Shown in pieces: positions 1 through 7,711 of a stretch of 64,000 nucleotides of DNA. Position 1 is the stretch's first letter. Every line of letters starts with the position of its first letter. The stretch lies in assembly GCA_964517465.1 (NCBI GenBank), contig CAZFEK010000019.1, positions 8,460 to 72,459 on the forward strand, written 5' to 3'. Both the position numbers and the translations under genes were made by a program. The notes below the pieces were generated by a model. The model saw nothing but the letters and a program-made list of their open reading frames with translations, did not search any database and was not told where the DNA came from. The DNA is from JACPUX01 sp964517465. Lineage in GTDB: Bacteria; Pseudomonadota; Gammaproteobacteria; Burkholderiales; Casimicrobiaceae.

Positions 1-3000
1 GCGGTGCCGCTGAAATGGGACGCACGCGCCACGGCCGAGGCCAAGTGGCGCATCCCCAAGGACGCCAAGCTCGGCAGCTATCGCATCGAGCTTGCCGATC
101 GCGCCGACGGCGATGAGCGCATGCGCACTGCCGGTTCGTTTCGAGTCGAGGCCTTTCGCGTGCCCAGCATGAAAGCGACGCTGCTGGCGCCGAGTCTGGC
201 TTTGGTGGGCGCCAAAGCGGTCGATTTCGGCGTGCAAGTGAGCTATCTCTCGGGCGGTCCGGCGGGCGGTCTGGCGGTAAAAGCGCGCGGTCTTTTGCTC
301 CCGGATGCCGCTGCGCGCACCGACTACGAAGCCTACACTTTTACCAACGGCAAGGTGCAAGAAGGCAAACGGGAACACGGCGCTGATTCGGTTCTCGAGC
401 CGGAGTCTTTGGGCGAGAGCGCCGACGAGGATGAACCTTCGCCGGTGCCGGGCCGGGTGCTCGGGGGGAAAAGCATTACCCTCGACGCGCAAGGAGGCGG
501 CAAGATCGCCTTCGGTCCCTTGCCGGCCAGCGACGTGCCCCAGCGCCTTCTGGCCGAGGCAGAGTATCGGGAAGCCAATGGCGAAACGACCAGTGTGGCC
601 CGGAGCATCGTTTTGTGGCCGGCCGCCGTGGACATCGGCATACGGAGCGACGACTGGGCGGCGGCAAAAGATGTGGTGCGCTTGAAAATGTTGGCCCTGG
701 ATCTCAAAGGTATGCCGATGGCGAAGGTGCCGCTCAAGCTCGAAGCCTTTTCGCGGCGAGACTATTCCCACCGCAAGCGTATGCTCGGCGGCTTTTATTC
801 ATACCAGAGCTTTACCGAGACCGTTTCGGTCGGTGCCGTTTGCGAGGGCGTAAGCGATGCGCGCGGCGAACTGGAATGCGAGTTTCGGCCGCAAGCGAGC
901 GGGCAACATGTTTTCCAAGTCACGGCGCGTGATGCCGAAGGCCGCAACGCCGTTGCGCATCGCGAAGTATGGGTGCCCGGCGAAGAGGACTGGTGGTTCA
1001 AGCCGAGCGCCAACGACCGCATGGATCTCATCGCTGAGAAAAGGCGCTACGAACCGGGCGAAACGGCCAGGCTGCAGATGCGGGCGCCGTTTCAAAGCGG
1101 CACCGTGCTGGTCACGGTGGAGCGCGAGGGCGTGCTGGATGCCTTCGTCCTGCCCTTCGACGCCAAACGCAGCGTCATCGAAGTGCCGATGAAAGGGAAT
1201 TACGCGCCCAATGTCTTCATTTCCGCGCTGCTCGCGCGGGGCCGCATCGAAGCGCCGCCGCCCACGGCTCTGCTCGATCTCGCCAAACCCGCCTTTCGAT
1301 TGGGCATGGCGGCGGTGGACGTGGGCTGGGCGGCGCATCGCCTCGATGTGAAAGTGACGCCGCAGCGCGATGCCTATCGGGTGCGCGAAAAAGCCGAGGT
1401 GGATTTTGCCGTGCGCCGTGCCGACGGCAGCTTGCCCCCCAAAGACACCGAACTTTCCGTCGCCGTGGTCGACGAAGGCCTGCTGCTCTTGAAGAAGAAC
1501 GAGAGTTGGCAACTGCTCGAAGCGATGATGAAAAAGCGCGGCATCGAAGTGGAAACTTCCAGCAGCCAGCAGCAAGTAGTCGGGAAGCGGCACTACGGCA
1601 AAAAAGCGGCGGCGCCGGGCGGCGGAGGCGGCGGGCCGGCGGGCGCGCGCGAGTTGTTCGACACCTTGCTGCTGTGGCGCGGGCGAGTGCGGCTCGATGC
1701 GGAGGGCAAGGCCAGTTTGCCGGTTCCGCTCAACGACAGCTTGACCCGTTTCCGCGTCGTCGCGGTGGCCGAGGGCGGGGCGCAGCTCTTCGGCACTGGC
1801 GAAAACAGTTTCGCGACCACCCAGGACGTGATGCTGATCAGCTCGCTGCCGCCCATCGTGCGCGAAGGGGATCGTCTGCACGCTGGTTTTACCCTGCGCA
1901 ATACCACCAAGACGGAGAAGCGCTTGCGCCTCGAGGGCGAAGTCAAGCCCGCTGGCAAGGGCGCGAGTTTCCCCCTCGCGGCGCGGGAATTGAACCTGGC
2001 ACCCGAGTCGGCCAGCACCGTGAGTTGGGAGTGGGCGGTACCCGAGGGCGCGGGCAAACTGACTTGGGAAGTGAACGTCAAAGAGAACGAAACGGTCGTC
2101 GATCGCTTGCGGGTGACTCAGACCGCAATGGCGGTGGTGCCGGTGGAAGTTCAGCAGGCGACGCTGGCGCAACTCGACGGCAAACTCAAGCTTCCGGTGC
2201 AAGCCCCCGGGCGCGCGCTGCCTGGCCGGGGCGGCCTGCGGGTCGATCTCACCGCGCGCCTGGCCGACGGGCTTGGCGGGGTGGAGGCCTACATGAGCGC
2301 CTACCCCTACACCTGCACCGAGCAGCGCGCGTCGGTGGCGGTGGCCTTGCAGGATGAAAAGCGCTGGTCAGCGCTGATGGCGGATCTGCCCGGGGTGCTC
2401 GATGCGCAGGGGCTTGCCAAATATTTTGGTCTCATGCGAGAGGGCAGCGAGGTATTAACCGCCTATTTGCTGCAATTGTCGTCCTACGCCGGCTGGGAGA
2501 TTCCCGATGCGGCCGAAACCCGGATGCGGGCGGGTCTGCGGGGTTTTGTCGAAGGACGCATCAAACGCGAGGGCGAGCTGGCAACCGCCGATTTCAGCTA
2601 CCGCAGGCTTGCCGCGATGGCGGCTCTGGCCTTGCATGGCGAATTTGACGCCAAGTGGCTGGATAGCCTGATCGTGGATCCGGGGCAATGGCCCAGTTCT
2701 GCGGTGCTGGACTGGATCGTGGTCTTGAGCAAGGCCGAAAAAGTGGCGCAACGCGCCGAACGCTTGGCCCAGGCCAAACAGGTATTGCGGGCCCGCCTGA
2801 ACTTGCAGGGCACGACCGTCGCACTCAACTCGGAGCGCGGAGATTACTTGTGGTGGCTGATGGTCTCGGCCGAGAGCAACCTCAACCGCATGCTCTTGCA
2901 ATTGGCCGATGATCCGGAGTGGCAAGCCGACCTTGGCCGCCTTGCCCGAGGCGCGCTTTCGCGGCAAACCCGCGGCCACTGGCGCACGACCACCGCCAAT

Positions 3001-3684
3001 GCCTGGGGCGTGCTGGCCTTCGAACGGTTTTCGTCCCTCCACGAAGCCGAGCGGGTGGCCGGGAATACCACCGGCCAGCTTGGGCTGGAGACGCAGCGAG
3101 CGACTTGGAAGGACGAGAAGCCCGCCAGTCCCTTGCGCTTTTCCTGGCCATCGGGCAAGGACGATTTGGCGCTGGAGCATCAGGGTAGCGGCAAGCCCTG
3201 GGTGACCCTTTTGAGCCTCGCCGCAGTTCCGGTGCAAGAGGCTCGGTCGCGGGGATACACCCTGAAGCGGACGGTGGAAGCGGTGGAGCAGCGGACTCCG
3301 GGGCGCTGGAGTGTGGGCGATGTGCAGCGCGTCACGCTGGAATTCGAAGGGACGGGCGCCTACACCTGGGTTGCCCTGACCGATCCGCTGCCGCCCGGCG
3401 CCAGTGTGATCGGCTCCGGTTTGGGCGGGGATAGTGCGGTGCTCGCGCGCGGCGCGGCCAAACGCGAACGCTGGGACGGACCTTGGCTGGCCTTCGAAGA
3501 GCGCAAGAGCGACGTTTATCGCGCCTATTACCGCTATGTGCCGCGCGGACGCTGGACTCAGAGCTACCTTCTGCGCCTCAACCAAGAAGGCGCTTTCGAG
3601 ATCCCGGCGAGCCGCATCGAGGCGATGTATGCGCCGGAGATGCATGCGCTCTGGCCGAACGGCAAATTCGAGGTTTCCCGCTGA
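1..3684 (+). CDS. Alpha-2-macroglobulin family protein, C-terminal part (5' end outside window)
   Basis: The frame is open from the first base, so the N-terminus with its signal peptide lies upstream; 1,227 codons are visible. Bacterial alpha-2-macroglobulins are large periplasmic, usually lipid-anchored proteins thought to trap attacking proteases. The family hallmark is present: a thioester CTEQ motif within YPYTCTEQ, encoded near 2314-2325, followed by the alpha-helical thioester domain and a C-terminal receptor-binding-like beta domain. A glycine- and alanine-rich stretch near 1610-1650 resembles a bait or linker region. pbpC is a usual neighbour of this family but is not in the window. 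The next gene starts 12 nt downstream. The family call is firm; the subtype is not. Confidence 0.9.
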   Translation, partial: AVPLKWDARATAEAKWRIPKDAKLGSYRIELADRADGDERMRTAGSFRVEAFRVPSMKATLLAPSLALVGAKAVDFGVQVSYLSGGPAGGLAVKARGLLLPDAAARTDYEAYTFTNGKVQEGKREHGADSVLEPESLGESADEDEPSPVPGRVLGGKSITLDAQGGGKIAFGPLPASDVPQRLLAEAEYREANGETTSVARSIVLWPAAVDIGIRSDDWAAAKDVVRLKMLALDLKGMPMAKVPLKLEAFSRRDYSHRKRMLGGFYSYQSFTETVSVGAVCEGVSDARGELECEFRPQASGQHVFQVTARDAEGRNAVAHREVWVPGEEDWWFKPSANDRMDLIAEKRRYEPGETARLQMRAPFQSGTVLVTVEREGVLDAFVLPFDAKRSVIEVPMKGNYAPNVFISALLARGRIEAPPPTALLDLAKPAFRLGMAAVDVGWAAHRLDVKVTPQRDAYRVREKAEVDFAVRRADGSLPPKDTELSVAVVDEGLLLLKKNESWQLLEAMMKKRGIEVETSSSQQQVVGKRHYGKKAAAPGGGGGGPAGARELFDTLLLWRGRVRLDAEGKASLPVPLNDSLTRFRVVAVAEGGAQLFGTGENSFATTQDVMLISSLPPIVREGDRLHAGFTLRNTTKTEKRLRLEGEVKPAGKGASFPLAARELNLAPESASTVSWEWAVPEGAGKLTWEVNVKENETVVDRLRVTQTAMAVVPVEVQQATLAQLDGKLKLPVQAPGRALPGRGGLRVDLTARLADGLGGVEAYMSAYPYTCTEQRASVAVALQDEKRWSALMADLPGVLDAQGLAKYFGLMREGSEVLTAYLLQLSSYAGWEIPDAAETRMRAGLRGFVEGRIKREGELATADFSYRRLAAMAALALHGEFDAKWLDSLIVDPGQWPSSAVLDWIVVLSKAEKVAQRAERLAQAKQVLRARLNLQGTTVALNSERGDYLWWLMVSAESNLNRMLLQLADDPEWQADLGRLARGALSRQTRGHWRTTTANAWGVLAFERFSSLHEAERVAGNTTGQLGLETQRATWKDEKPASPLRFSWPSGKDDLALEHQGSGKPWVTLLSLAAVPVQEARSRGYTLKRTVEAVEQRTPGRWSVGDVQRVTLEFEGTGAYTWVALTDPLPPGASVIGSGLGGDSAVLARGAAKRERWDGPWLAFEERKSDVYRAYYRYVPRGRWTQSYLLRLNQEGAFEIPASRIEAMYAPEMHALWPNGKFEVSR

Positions 3685-3695
3685 GCGAGGGGCGC

Positions 3696-4913
3696 ATGAG
3701 CGCAGACACAAACCCCAATCGCGGCCCGCTCGCGGGCTTGAAGGTGATCGAGTTAGGGCAACTCATCGCCGGCCCCTTTGCGGGCAAACTGCTCGCGGAA
3801 TTTGGTGCGCGGGTGATCAAAGTCGAACCGCCGGGCGCCGGAGACCCCTTGCGGCAATGGCGGCTGCTCCACGAGGGCAACTCCCTATGGTGGGAGGTGC
3901 AGGCGCGAAACAAGGAATCGATCGCAATCGACTTGCGCAAGGCCGAAGGGCAGGATCTGGTTCGGCGGCTCGCGCAGGATGCCGACATCTTGATCGAGAA
4001 TTTCCGTCCCGGCACCATGGAAAAATGGGGCTTGGGCTGGGAGGCGCTTCGGGCGGCGAATCCCGGACTCATCATGCTGCGGCTGTCGGGCTTCGGCCAG
4101 ACCGGGCCCTATCGTGATCAAGCAGGCTTTGGAGCGGTGGGCGAATCCATGGGAGGCATGCGCTATGTCAGCGGCCATCCGGATCGCCCTCCCGTGCGCA
4201 TCGGCATCAGCATCGGCGATGCACTGGCGGCCTTGTTTGGCGTGGTGGGCGCTTTGATGGCGCTGCGCCAGCGCGAAGTGAACGGCGGGCAGGGGCAGGT
4301 GGTGGATGTGGCGCTTTATGAAGCGGTGTTTGCCATGATGGAAAGCCTGATCCCGGAGTTCGATCGATTCGGCTTCATTCGCGAGCGAACGGGCTCCGCG
4401 CTCGCGGGCATCGTTCCTTCCAACACCTATACCACCCGAGATGCTCAGAACGTCGTCATCGCCGGTAACGGCGACAGTATTTTCAAGCGCCTGATGAGCG
4501 CCATAGGGCGCGATGATCTCGCCAACGATCCGGCGCTTGGCGCCAATGCCGGACGCGTGAAGCGAGTGGACGAGATCGACGGGGCGATTGCCGACTGGGC
4601 GCTGCGGCATGACAGCGACCAAGTGCTCGCCGTGCTCAGTGCCGCACAAGTACCCAGCGGCAAAATATACAGCGCCGCCGATATCGTGACCGACCCGCAG
4701 TTTTTGGCCCGGGACATGATTCGCAGCATCACTCTGCGCGACGGTTCTTCCCTGAAGGTGCCGGGCATCGTGCCCAAGCTGACCGACACCCCAGGCGACA
4801 TCACGGCGCTTGCTCCGCGGCTGGGCGAACACACCGAATCCATCTTGCGCGAGCTGGGCCTTGGCGCCGAAGCCATCGCCGATCTGAGGCGAACCGGAAT
4901 CCTCGGCGCCTGA
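3696..4913 (+). CDS. CaiB/BaiF family CoA-transferase
   Basis: The product has 405 residues, normal for family III CoA-transferases, which move CoA between carboxylic acids through an enzyme-bound anhydride. The ATG at 3696 is preferred because it follows a GAGGGG-type ribosome site and gives the family N-terminus GPLAGLKVIELGQLIAGPF. A conserved aspartate in the GISIGDALA context (about D175) is the expected catalytic residue, and the glycine-rich segment LRLSGFGQTGPY is typical. It lies 12 nt after the macroglobulin gene without functional logic. The substrate (formyl-, succinyl-, glutaryl- or another acyl-CoA, or racemase-type activity) cannot be read from sequence alone. Confidence 0.9.
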   Translation: MSADTNPNRGPLAGLKVIELGQLIAGPFAGKLLAEFGARVIKVEPPGAGDPLRQWRLLHEGNSLWWEVQARNKESIAIDLRKAEGQDLVRRLAQDADILIENFRPGTMEKWGLGWEALRAANPGLIMLRLSGFGQTGPYRDQAGFGAVGESMGGMRYVSGHPDRPPVRIGISIGDALAALFGVVGALMALRQREVNGGQGQVVDVALYEAVFAMMESLIPEFDRFGFIRERTGSALAGIVPSNTYTTRDAQNVVIAGNGDSIFKRLMSAIGRDDLANDPALGANAGRVKRVDEIDGAIADWALRHDSDQVLAVLSAAQVPSGKIYSAADIVTDPQFLARDMIRSITLRDGSSLKVPGIVPKLTDTPGDITALAPRLGEHTESILRELGLGAEAIADLRRTGILGA

Positions 4914-4944
4914 GGAAGGGGGTGAACGCGACGGTGTGCGCGGT

Positions 4945-4974
4945 TTGACCTTTCTAGTACTAAATTGGTACTAT
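4945..4974 (+). promoter_or_regulatory. Sigma-70 promoter of cysE, probably leaderless
   Basis: TTGACC (4945-4950) and TACTAT (4969-4974) are separated by 18 nt. Transcription should start about 7 nt after the -10 box, at or next to the cysE ATG at 4981, which predicts a leaderless or nearly leaderless mRNA. No Shine-Dalgarno sequence precedes that ATG. Confidence 0.65.
4955..4973. promoter_or_regulatory. Dyad TAGTAC-N7-GTACTA overlapping the cysE -10 box
   Basis: A perfect 6-bp inverted repeat lies across the spacer and -10 element of the cysE promoter, a place where a bound repressor would block RNA polymerase. An Rrf2-family regulator (IscR) is encoded just downstream, so it is an obvious candidate ligand, but the dyad is not a textbook IscR type 1 or type 2 site. 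The symmetry is seen; the binding protein is inferred. Confidence 0.4.
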
Positions 4975-4980
4975 TTGCCC

Positions 4981-5733
4981 ATGTTTGCCCGCCTTCGTGA
5001 AGACATTCGCGTCGTCTTCGACCGCGATCCGGCCGCCCGCACCCGCTGGGAGGTGCTGACCTGTTACCCCGGCCTGCATGCCCTGGTTTGGCACCGCTTC
5101 ACGCATCGCTGCTGGACCGCGGGCCTGCGGTGGCTGGCCCGTTTTCTGTCGCACTGGGCACGTTGGTTTACAGGCATCGAAATCCACCCCGGCGCGCAAA
5201 TCGGGCGGCGGGTCTTCATCGATCACGGCATGGGTATCGTGATCGGCGAAACCGCCGTGATCGGCGACGATTGCACGCTTTATCACGGCGTCACGCTCGG
5301 CGGTACTTCCTGGAACAAGGGCAAGCGCCATCCCAGCTTGGGACGGGGCGTCGTGGTGGGCGCAGGCGCCAAAATCCTGGGCCCGGTTGAAATCGGCGAG
5401 GGCGCCAAAATCGGCTCCAATGCCGTCGTGGTGCGAGACGTCCCTGCGGGCGCAACGGCCATCGGCATCCCCGCTCGGGTGATCGACGGCGCTCAGGCGG
5501 AGCGCCGTGAGCGCGCCGCGGAGCGCATCGGGTTCTCGGCCTATGCCATCAGCGCCGACATGAACGATCCGGTCGTCCATGCTCTGCATGCCTTGCTGGA
5601 CCACAGCTTGGTCACCGACCAGCGTTTGCACAAACTCGCGCAGAGGCTCAGTCAGGCGGGTCTGGACTGCCCGGACGCCCTGGAGGAAGACCAAGCTTTT
5701 GATCCGAAAGAGCTGAACAAGGCCTTGGAATGA
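4981..5733 (+). CDS. cysE: Serine O-acetyltransferase
   Basis: CysE transfers acetyl from acetyl-CoA to L-serine, the first step of cysteine synthesis, in the cytoplasm. The 250-residue product starts MFARLREDIRVVFDRDPA, the usual N-terminus of this family, so the ATG at 4981 is chosen over an upstream start at 4936 that lies inside the promoter. Left-handed beta-helix hexapeptide repeats run from about residue 62 to 165, including HPGAQIGRRVFIDHG with the catalytic histidine region and VTLGGTSWNKGKRHP. The C-terminal tail continues past the helix. It sits directly upstream of iscR, an association common in betaproteobacteria that links cysteine supply with Fe-S assembly. Confidence 0.95.
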   Translation: MFARLREDIRVVFDRDPAARTRWEVLTCYPGLHALVWHRFTHRCWTAGLRWLARFLSHWARWFTGIEIHPGAQIGRRVFIDHGMGIVIGETAVIGDDCTLYHGVTLGGTSWNKGKRHPSLGRGVVVGAGAKILGPVEIGEGAKIGSNAVVVRDVPAGATAIGIPARVIDGAQAERRERAAERIGFSAYAISADMNDPVVHALHALLDHSLVTDQRLHKLAQRLSQAGLDCPDALEEDQAFDPKELNKALE

Positions 5734-5770
5734 AGCTCGAGCGGGAAGGACGCGAACAAAAACATTATTG

Positions 5771-5800
5771 TTGACATAAACAATCAACATTGATTAAGAT
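5771..5800 (+). promoter_or_regulatory. Promoter of iscR
   Basis: TTGACA (5771-5776) and TAAGAT (5795-5800) have an 18-nt spacer. An imperfect dyad (GTTGA at 5770-5774 and TCAAC at 5784-5788) overlaps the -35 box in a strikingly AT-rich 60-bp stretch. IscR autoregulates in known systems, so this may be its own site; that part is inference. Confidence 0.55.
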
Positions 5801-5836
5801 CATGTTTGTCTTCCTCCCCAACAGAAAGGTTTTGCC

Positions 5837-6316
5837 ATGAGACTCACTACCAAAGGCCGTTTTGCGGTTACTGCCATGATCGATCTGGCTCTGAATCAAG
5901 ACGGTGGTCCCGTCACTCTGGCCGAAATCAGCGGTCGCCAGAGCATTTCGCTTTCATACTTGGAGCAACTTTTCGGCAAGCTGCGGCGTGCGGGGCTGGT
6001 GAAAAGTGTTCGCGGCCCCGGCGGCGGGTACAACCTCGCTCGCGGTTCGGAAGGCATTACCGTCGCCGATGTCATCGTCGCGGTGGATGAGCCCATAGAC
6101 CAAACGCGCTGCGGTGGAATGCAGAACTGCCACGACGATCATCGGTGCTTGACGCACGATCTGTGGACAGGCCTGAACGATCACATTTTTGCTTATATGG
6201 GTTCGGTGAATCTGGCCCAACTCGTTGCTCCGCATAAGTCTGGGGCAAGCACGGTTCAGATTGTGCGCGATCGTCCCGAAGGGGCGCGTGAACCGGCGGT
6301 CGCTGCGGCGGCTTAG
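5837..6316 (+). CDS. iscR: Fe-S cluster-responsive Rrf2 regulator IscR
   Basis: IscR is a winged-helix repressor that senses cellular Fe-S status and controls cluster-assembly genes. The 159-residue product opens with MRLTTKGRFAVTAMIDLAL, the Rrf2 DNA-binding domain. The cluster-ligating set is present with the exact Escherichia coli spacing, C-x5-C-x5-C-x2-H, in RCGGMQNCHDDHRCLTH. An AGAAAGG ribosome site precedes the ATG. Normally iscS, iscU and iscA follow; here a gene cassette follows and only iscA is found beyond it. Confidence 0.95.
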   Translation: MRLTTKGRFAVTAMIDLALNQDGGPVTLAEISGRQSISLSYLEQLFGKLRRAGLVKSVRGPGGGYNLARGSEGITVADVIVAVDEPIDQTRCGGMQNCHDDHRCLTHDLWTGLNDHIFAYMGSVNLAQLVAPHKSGASTVQIVRDRPEGAREPAVAAAA

Positions 6317-6401
6317 TCCTAGTTAGGCGGCGCATACGAATTCGGGGGGCATTTCCTGAAATCAACACCTGCCGGTCCTCACCTCAGCGCGGAGCATTCA
6401 T

Positions 6402-6791
6402 ATGCTTGAGGGATCTTGTCACTGCGGTTCCGCCCGCTGGCAGTTGACCGAGTTGCCAAAGTCGGCAACCGCCTGCAACTGCACAGCGTGTCGCAGGTAT
6501 GGCGTCCTCTGGGCCTACGGTTATGAGGGTGAGGATATCACGGTGGTTGGAGAGACGACTGCATACATCCGCGGAGACTCGCTGAGCTTCAACTTCTGCC
6601 CCAAGTGCGGCGGCGTCACACACTGGCGCTCGCTGAAGGCGAACGAACAGGGTCGCCGGAGAATCGCCGTCAACCTACGCATGACCGAGCCTGGACCGAT
6701 AGCGCGAGTGCCTATCGACCATTTCGATGGGCTGGAAAACTGGGAGGATCTGCCAAGGGACGGCAGGTGCATCAAAGACATGTGGTTTTAG
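6402..6791 (+). CDS. GFA family (glutathione-dependent formaldehyde-activating-like) zinc-binding protein
   Basis: The 129-residue product has the Mss4-like zinc fold signature of the GFA family: CHC near the N-terminus, then CNCTAC, then CPKCGG, giving three cysteine pairs. Function within this family is mostly unproven; few members are tested and glutathione-formaldehyde chemistry should not be assumed. The gene lies wholly within the cassette at 6323-6871, and proteins of this family are frequent cargo in environmental integrons. Its base composition looks less GC-rich than the flanking isc genes. A GGAG sequence precedes the ATG. Confidence 0.85.
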   Translation: MLEGSCHCGSARWQLTELPKSATACNCTACRRYGVLWAYGYEGEDITVVGETTAYIRGDSLSFNFCPKCGGVTHWRSLKANEQGRRRIAVNLRMTEPGPIARVPIDHFDGLENWEDLPRDGRCIKDMWF

Positions 6792-6810
6792 CGTTGGCGC
6801 GAGGAGCGCG

Positions 6811-6871
6811 GCCCAATCAATCCATCCATCGGACCCGCGCGAAAAGCCGCGCAGTCCGGTGACTTTAAACG
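6811..6871 (+). other. attC-like recombination site, 3' end of cassette
   Basis: GCCCAAT (6811-6817) resembles the left core RYYYAAC with the last base changed. An internal stem pairs CATCGGAC (6827-6834) with GTCCGGTG (6854-6861), with an inner GCGC/GCGC pairing (6837-6840 and 6849-6852) around an A-rich loop. The site is completed in the circular form by TTAGGC from the cassette's left end (6323-6328), giving GTTAGGC. The changed left core suggests partial decay. Confidence 0.65.
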
Positions 6872-6889
6872 ATCGATGAGGAAGGGATT

Positions 6890-7213
6890 ATGAGTATCAG
6901 TTTGACCGAAAGAGCCGCCGAGCATGTCAAGAAGGTCCTCGCGGGCCAAGCGGGAAAGATCGGCTTGCGCGTGGGGGTTTCCAAGAGCGGCTGCTCGGGT
7001 TTTGCTTATAAGCTCGATTTCGCCGACGGGGTGGGCGCGGATGACCAGCGCTTCGATAGCCACGGTGTGGCGCTGGTGGTGGCCAACGAGAGCCTGCCCT
7101 TCCTGGAAGGAACCGTACTCGACTACACCCGCGAAGGACTGTCGGAAGGTTTCAAGTTCAATAATCCCAACGTCAAGGCTCAATGCGGCTGCGGCGAGAG
7201 CTTTAGCGTCTAG
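6890..7213 (+). CDS. iscA: Iron-sulfur cluster assembly protein IscA
   Basis: IscA is an A-type carrier that delivers Fe-S clusters to apo-proteins. The 107-residue product carries the three cluster cysteines at the canonical positions C35, C99 and C101, the last two in QCGCGESF. A GAGGAAGGG ribosome site precedes the ATG. It was probably once the gene directly after iscR, before the cassette was inserted. No iscS, iscU, hscA, hscB or fdx lies between or after, so partners must be encoded elsewhere. Confidence 0.93.
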   Translation: MSISLTERAAEHVKKVLAGQAGKIGLRVGVSKSGCSGFAYKLDFADGVGADDQRFDSHGVALVVANESLPFLEGTVLDYTREGLSEGFKFNNPNVKAQCGCGESFSV

Positions 7214-7231
7214 GCTAACCCGGTAAGGAGG

Positions 7232-7258
7232 CAGCCGCGGAGAAGTTTGCCGCGGCTG
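7232..7258 (+). terminator. Hairpin after iscA
   Basis: A 9-bp perfect stem CAGCCGCGG / CCGCGGCTG with a short loop lies 18 nt after the iscA stop codon. It is followed by TCGCTTTGC rather than a clean T run, so termination strength is uncertain. Confidence 0.5.
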
Positions 7259-7349
7259 TCGCTTTGCTATGGTTCACGACCGAGCGAGTAGCGCTCGAGC
7301 CGTCGCCGCCAACTTGGTCCTTAGAAAGAGGAAGGGAGGGGCGGAAGGC

Positions 7350-7383
7350 TTGACAAACTACCATACTTCCATAATAATGGAAG
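7350..7383 (+). promoter_or_regulatory. arsR promoter with ArsR operator
   Basis: TTGACA (7350-7355) and AATAAT (7373-7378) are 17 nt apart. A perfect inverted repeat, CTTCCAT-AATA-ATGGAAG (7366-7383), covers the -10 box, the normal position for an ArsR-family operator. The predicted start site coincides with the GTG codon at 7385, so the message is probably leaderless. Confidence 0.7.
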
Positions 7384-7384
7384 C

Positions 7385-7693
7385 GTGGAATCAACCCAAG
7401 CGACGACCCTTCTGACCGCCCTTGCGCAGGAAACCCGCCTAGCGATCTTTCGCCTGCTCGTGGAATATGGCGAAGATGGCCTGGCAGCCGGAGTCATAGG
7501 CGAGAAGTTGGGTCTCGCGCCCGCTACCTTGTCCTTTCATCTCAAGGAGCTTTCCCACGCCGGGCTGATCCGCGGGCGGCAGCAGGGTCGATTTGTTTAT
7601 TACTCGGCCCAGTTCGAGATCATGAATGCGCTGCTTTGCTATCTCACCCAGAACTGTTGTGCACAAGCCGGGCGCAAGCCGAATTGTTGCTGA
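7385..7693 (+). CDS. arsR: ArsR family arsenic-responsive repressor
   Basis: This is a 102-residue winged-helix repressor that should leave its operator when As(III) binds. The helix-turn-helix lies at about residues 38-62 (LGLAPATLSFHLKELSHAGLI). It lacks the classical metal site in that helix and instead has C-terminal cysteine pairs (C91, C92, C101, C102), as in the Acidithiobacillus-type ArsR. The GTG start is set by the family N-terminus and by the promoter, which leaves no room for a leader. arsM follows 18 nt downstream, so the pair probably forms an arsenite-induced operon. Confidence 0.9.
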   Translation: MESTQATTLLTALAQETRLAIFRLLVEYGEDGLAAGVIGEKLGLAPATLSFHLKELSHAGLIRGRQQGRFVYYSAQFEIMNALLCYLTQNCCAQAGRKPNCC

Positions 7694-7711
7694 ATTCAAC
7701 CAGGAGCCCCT

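Larger units (their letters stand above)
6323..6871 (+). mobile_element. Solitary integron-type gene cassette (549 bp) carrying a GFA-family gene
   Basis: The left edge is G6322|TTAGGC, which matches the GTTRRRY core of an attC site exactly. The right edge is AAACG (ending at 6871)|ATC, giving a host junction G|ATC, the GWT-type secondary site used by integron integrases. The unit holds one promoterless-looking gene and a stem-loop after its stop codon, as cassettes do. Removing 6323-6871 would leave iscR and iscA 24 nt apart with the iscA ribosome site intact. No integrase gene or second cassette lies in the window. Boundaries are read from sequence; the mechanism is inferred from known integron biology. 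Confidence 0.75.

Noticed and set aside
799..2202. A 467-codon open frame on the minus strand
   Set aside because: It is antisense to the macroglobulin gene, is rich in His/Arg/Gln with no domain, and is a typical shadow frame of high-GC coding DNA.
4936..4980. Extended N-terminus for cysE from an upstream start
   Set aside because: The extension would overlap the TTGACC/TACTAT promoter, and the family N-terminus begins exactly at ATG 4981.
6317..6889. The GFA gene as an ordinary member of the isc operon
   Set aside because: It is bounded by attC core sequences, removal restores a clean operon, and GFA proteins have no known Fe-S assembly role.
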